A DNA stretch of 64,000 nt from Saturnia japonica (lineage: Eukaryota > Arthropoda > Insecta > Lepidoptera > Saturniidae), in contig CM065307.1 in the NCBI GenBank assembly GCA_033032175.1, forward strand, positions 9,486,001 through 9,550,000, written 5' to 3'. A program made the position numbers and the translations under genes. The notes below the pieces were generated by a model. It had not been told where the DNA came from. It did not search any database and saw only the letters and a list, made by a program, of their open reading frames with translations. Positions 51,701 to 57,700 of the stretch are shown here, one piece after another; positions within the stretch are counted from its first letter, which is position 1, and each line of letters starts with the position of its first letter.

Positions 51701-54700
51701 AAAGTTCTTCGAAGCGAATAATGTCGCCTTCAGCTGTCCTAATGAACAGAGAATAACTTTTCATTATGATTGTTTACTTGGATTTGCTGAAAAAGGTTAC
51801 ATTTACCTATAATAAACATGTCATAGTTTATAAAACATTATGTGTATTTAATCTACTTATACACAGATTTATGTATTATGAATATAAAGGTTTTGTCCTG
51901 AATGACTGGTTCATCATTGCTTAGCCCCATCTCAGCCCAGTATAGAAATGTTATATTTGGCGAGAGTCTTGATTGTGTGGTGAAAATGGGTGTCAAAGTT
52001 TGTATGAGAAATAATATTTTTTGGCTCGGATTTATTTGAAACTTGGTATAAGTGCTTTTCAATAAAAGAAAATAATAGGTATATAAACATATATTGGCGT
52101 TTTTTCCTAAATTCCCTAAGGATAAAAATGTTTAAATGGATAATACTATTTTTTGGTTAGATTTATTACGTGTGACCAGTTCCTGAACCAGTTATAACAG
52201 CAGCTTAGTAATTTTTGAATCAAACAAAATAATCACCAATGTGGCGTACCTACACATTGGCGTATCTAGCAAATTTTCTTGGGGGGGATGTGGGAAGTCA
52301 ACTAGCCAGCTGATTAGCTACTATAAGTTTTTAATTTCGGTAATCTTATTAGAAATTATCAAATTTTTAAAAGCCGGATGAAATTTTTTAGAATCTAAAT
52401 TGGGCAATGAGTTTTGTTGTGTGAGCATACAAAGAAGAAGAATTGTAATAATCAAGTCTAACTTTCCGTCAGCAGCTTTGTTCACATTGATTAGGTACAT
52501 TGTTTGAGTTATTCATTAGATAATTGACATAACAACGTATACATTTAATTCAAATCAATAAAAGAAACATCACAAAACTTATAGTTGACGCGAGCGAAGC
52601 CGTATGTGGAAAACTAGTAACAAATATTTTTTTTTTTTTTTTTTTTTTCGAATATGTCAAAATTATATATTTATTTATTATTATATGATTTATAAGTAGC
52701 TGCCACAAATAATATACATGTATATCTACCGTCTGTATCATGGCGAGTGTTCTGAAGAACTGTTCAAATTAATTCCCGCTTCTCCGTTTCATAACAGAAC
52801 CACACATGCTGGGCTCCGGAGCCACGGCTTTGCGGTAACCTCGATCTCGGGAATGAGAAAGTTTGCTACGTCTTAACTTTTGCCGTAGTGCGAAGCTGTG
52901 GAACTGTCTCCCGAAACATGGATTCCTTTAAGCATAGCGTGAAGAGACATTTGAGCACGCCGGCATGACAGCGATGACTGACGATGGATTGTCAGATGAT
53001 GGATGGCGATGTAGTTGCCGATGTTATTGGATTACACTGTGCTTACCATTAGATACAGTGCAGTAACTTTACTGTGCTTCGATAAACAAAAATCGAAGTA
53101 TAGGAAGAGGCCCGCGACCGCGACCGTTTCAGCAGGTCTCTTCACATAGAAATTTATACTATTTGCCTTTCAATAGTGTTTTATATCGAGTTAAAAAAAT
53201 AATATGAAATAAATTTTTCAGAAACCTTCGACACAAGTAACCTACTCATTGAAATCAATGAGCGCAAACTCGATACCTGTGCTGTAAGTCGTAAGGAGTT
53301 AGTTATTCTGCAGATTCTAGATGACGCTGCAGCATCAAGTCAAGGTTGTCATGTTTTTCTTTCAAGTAACAGAAAACTACATTTCGATTTTCTTGAATCA
53401 TAGCTAAGAAAACTCTCGATCAAGTCATATTTCAAACAAACAAAAAATATCAAATTCGGTTCAGCCGTTTGGGAGCTACGATGTCACAGCAAGACACACA
53501 GATACACATTTTACACAAACACACATGTTAAACTTATAACAGGGAGGCTGTTTGCGTCGTGGGTTAAAAATGATTTCGACCACAGAGCATTATTTATAAA
53601 ATAATATACCTAAATAAATATACCTTACAATATATAATTATAGTTGCATTTCAATTAAGATTGTAGGTATTATTTATGTTTCTGTTCGTAATACTAAGCA
53701 TAACTATTGCTTTAGATTTACGTTCAGAGACAAAAATTTAAGTTTAGGATTATATAATTTTACTGTGTTAATTAATAATTATAAAAAACTTATAGAGAAT
53801 AATAAAAATAATAAGCAATTTAAAAATTGTAACTAATCATTTGTCTAGTAAATCAAAAAGGCTATCACAGTTTGTCTTACAATACCATCTCAGGCTCTGA
53901 GGGTCGCGCTACGGAGCGGACAAAAGATTTAATTATACGCATGAATCAAGCGTGCAGGGAGGGCGGTGGAGTCGTAGTCGGAGTCAGGGTGAAAGGGGGC
54001 GTCATTCAGCGATAACCGTGAGGTGTGCACTCACGCGCGACCGGCGCGACCCATGCTGCCGATGTGCTCCACGATAAGCTCGTCTGTCCGCTGTCGGCAT
54101 TGTGTATCTCGTCTAAGGACAACCGTGCGGGCTTTATCCTTATGAGATTGTCTGTAATTAAAAATGATTACTCCGGACTGGACAATGAGCATGATAGATA
54201 TATACGTCTGTAGGCAATTCATTTTATTGTTACGATGTTGAGACAGGACCAGGTACACAAGAGTGAAGCTGTATAATCTATAAAAAACTTATTATAAAAA
54301 AGTAAAGAGTAGATAGAAATCTGTACATTGAAGATATCTGAGAAAAAATACGGGGGGTTTTTGAAATTTTTGTCTGTCTGTATGTTTGAACGCCAATCAC
54401 GCAAAAACTATAGGACTTAAATTAAATTAAATTTAGTAATATTGTAGTTTATAGTTTGAAAGTACATTTAAGATGCATTTCTACACGTATGGTCTGGTCT
54501 ATAAATGGCGTTTAGGTTATGTGCGTATAAAAAAATGTGCGTATGTATAATTGTATATATAATCTATACAATTAATAAAATTGAAGTGTCTGTTTGTAAT
54601 ATCAAAATATAAGCTGTTTACTATGAAAGTATATACGATACCTATAACAAAAAACCTATTTTTAAAATATTTATCTGTCTGTCTGTTTGATCCAGGTAAT

Positions 54701-57700
54701 CTCCGAAACGGTTGGACTGATTTTGACAGGATTTGCACTGACAAATAGCTGATGTTATAAAGAGTAACTTAGGCTATTTTTATTTTAGAAAAAGAATTTG
54801 GATTTCGAGTAAATTAAAAAATCTGGTCATGGTGAATCAATTCGGGCGCTTAAATGGCTTACGCTGAGTAAACCATAAGAGATATTTAGCGAAATGTCGC
54901 TACAGATATATCAAATTAATATACAACATAATTGTAAATATTAAAAAGACCTACAAAAAAGTCAGCAGAGCATACGTCCATCTTCTGAGGAACACCCACA
55001 ATAAGCATTTTTGTCTTTTTACGTAATACCCGGGAACGGGGGAACAAGAGTCGCGCGTGGCATTCTGTAGTCCACGTGAGCGAAGCCGCGGGCACAGCTA
55101 TTTTTGTATTATATTTAGTAAAACAAAGTGAAAAGATACCAAATTAATGCAAATTATTTTATCTTTATTTATTTTCAAAAAAAGCAATAATTAATGGAAG
55201 GTTTTTTTTTTCTAGGAGTATTAATAGATGGCGCTGTACAACTTGGTTTAAAATTTCATGAAATTATTTTTTTATATTTATTGTCACAATTAAGTATATT
55301 TTCTGTAAGCACTTAAATTAATAATTTTAGGCTGGGCATTTAATTATTATTTTAAAAGTTTCAAATAATTAAAAAAATCTAATCGATCAGAAATTTATAC
55401 GGTAGATGTCGTTGCTTGGTGTTTGTGCTATCAAGATTTTTATTAAATTACACTAAACAGACATACAGTAAAGCATTGTTATTAACTGGATATTAACAGT
55501 TTATAAAAATAAAGTTATTAAATAAAATTAGCTTTTCGTAAATGACGGTTAACATTTCAAATGATTTTAAGTATTCTCAAATCTTACACCGGTCAAATAC
55601 CGTAAGGTGAGATTGAGGGTTAGGGAGGTTTTTATTTAATTGCTGTTTTTCATACACGAATTAATACCTATATCACGCGGACAAAATCGCGGGCACAGCT
55701 CGTACTCAATATGAGGCTTTAGGCATCCAGAGAAGAAGGGAAAAATAATTCGACAAATAATGTTAATCTATTTTGGGATGATTCTTCCAATTAACCAGAT
55801 CTGTTCTATATTTACAAGTTTTGATAATTATGATTGTTTGATTAAATCAGCGTTTCATTAATATGATTTCATTTGATAAATCTCACGCACATATTTTAAT
55901 GAATTTTATCTTCACGGTTTTTAGAAAACTTTCTATAAAATTTAATAGTAAAATGTGATTTCTATGTATACGCAGGGACTCGCGAGCAAGCCTATGTGTA
56001 TGCGATATCGGCAGCTACGCTAGCGTGGTCAGTTGCTAGAGCCTGCGCGGCGGGAGTTTTAGCAGCTTGCTCCTGTGCCGCACCTCCTAGGGCTCCTCCA
56101 CGACCGCCGAGACAAGCCCAAGTGACGCCTGCTGAACCGCATGCTCAATTCAAATGGGGCGGGTGTGGTGATAACTTTCAATGGGCAGAAAGGTATTTAA
56201 ACGGTTACAGCAAGTTATACTTAGACATTTTCTCTGAAAATGCAGGAATGAAAGTATTCAGTGAGTGTTGGTCTGATTATTAATTATTGGTATTGGCAAA
56301 ACAAAGAAAATCAATGATGAGAACTTGTGTATGTATGTATCCCTACAACCCACTTTATTATTGCATATATACCGGCTGATCCCGTATTGCGACAAACCAG
56401 ATGAAAGTCAATGATGGGCTTATTACTGTATAAGGTTTAGCAATTATAATTAAAACATACATATGCCAATATGAATCCGACACATTTACCCAAGAAAACT
56501 GTTTGTCCGATTATAGATATAAAAGTATAGCTGGATATTGATGGATTTATTGATAGTTTGGTTGATTGATTGGTTGATGGATTGATTGATGAATTGATAG
56601 GTTGAATGATGGATTGATTGAGTGATTTGACGGATTGATTGAGTTATACCGTATACGTTATGCCGATAGTGCATACGATTTCATATACTAATCAATACTT
56701 AACTATGGTTACATGTGTTACTACATATTATATCCCTACTAAAGCGTAACACGCTGTTATTTTGGAACAGGTTAATGAAACTGTTATTTCTCTAGAACAG
56801 GAGCAGGAGTAACATGTATCTTATTTTACCTCTTATACCTCACCCCTAGTAGGTAACCTTTTTAAAGGCAAACGCAATCTTGAAATGGCTTCACTCTGCG
56901 TGCGACTACCGTCGTCCTGAGTGTTTTAATTTTATCGTTGTACCTAAATCCTATAGCAAATTAGTAAAATAGTCCATAAAACCTCCATAAGTGTTTTTAA
57001 AAACTATATACTTATTAAAATTTATTTGTCATTTTTCACATTGGTAATCCGGTAGTCAGCTATAAATTAACGACAAATAATTACTTCATTAAAATATACC
57101 TCTAGTTACTGAAACTACTAAGTAAGTAACTATTGTTGAACTATACAACAATAATTAATAATAATATTTTCCCGTATAATCTGTTTTAATTGATCATATG
57201 TAATAATGTTAGCGCCCGTTAACGTGCGTCACATCGGAACGGCACGGGGTCGCGGCCGGGGTCGCGGCCGGGGTCGCGGCCGGGGTGCAGCGCTGCTTCT
57301 AAAGTTAACGTTTAGTGATATAGCCACTACTGAATCTGAAAATAATGACATTTTATCATTGTAGTTAAATAGACATAGTGAAACATTTATGATATTAGAT
57401 TATCTCTTTTTTTAAAGGTTTGCGAAACAATTTCTGGATGCACATGAGATCGACGTAAGGGACGGAAAGATCGAAGACATACTAGAACTGGAAGTAACTA
57501 CAGAATTGACAACTACACAGGATCCAACAACTAATGCGCCCCCTATTGTGATTTTGGTGGACGACCAACCGGCTGTGATAAACACGAGCGAAGCACCAAA
57601 AACTGGCAGAAAAGGTCGTCGAGGCCGTAAACGACTACCACGCTCCCCGCGACGAGGTAGACCGACAAGAAAACGCTTCAGAACTAGAACAAGGTTTGAA

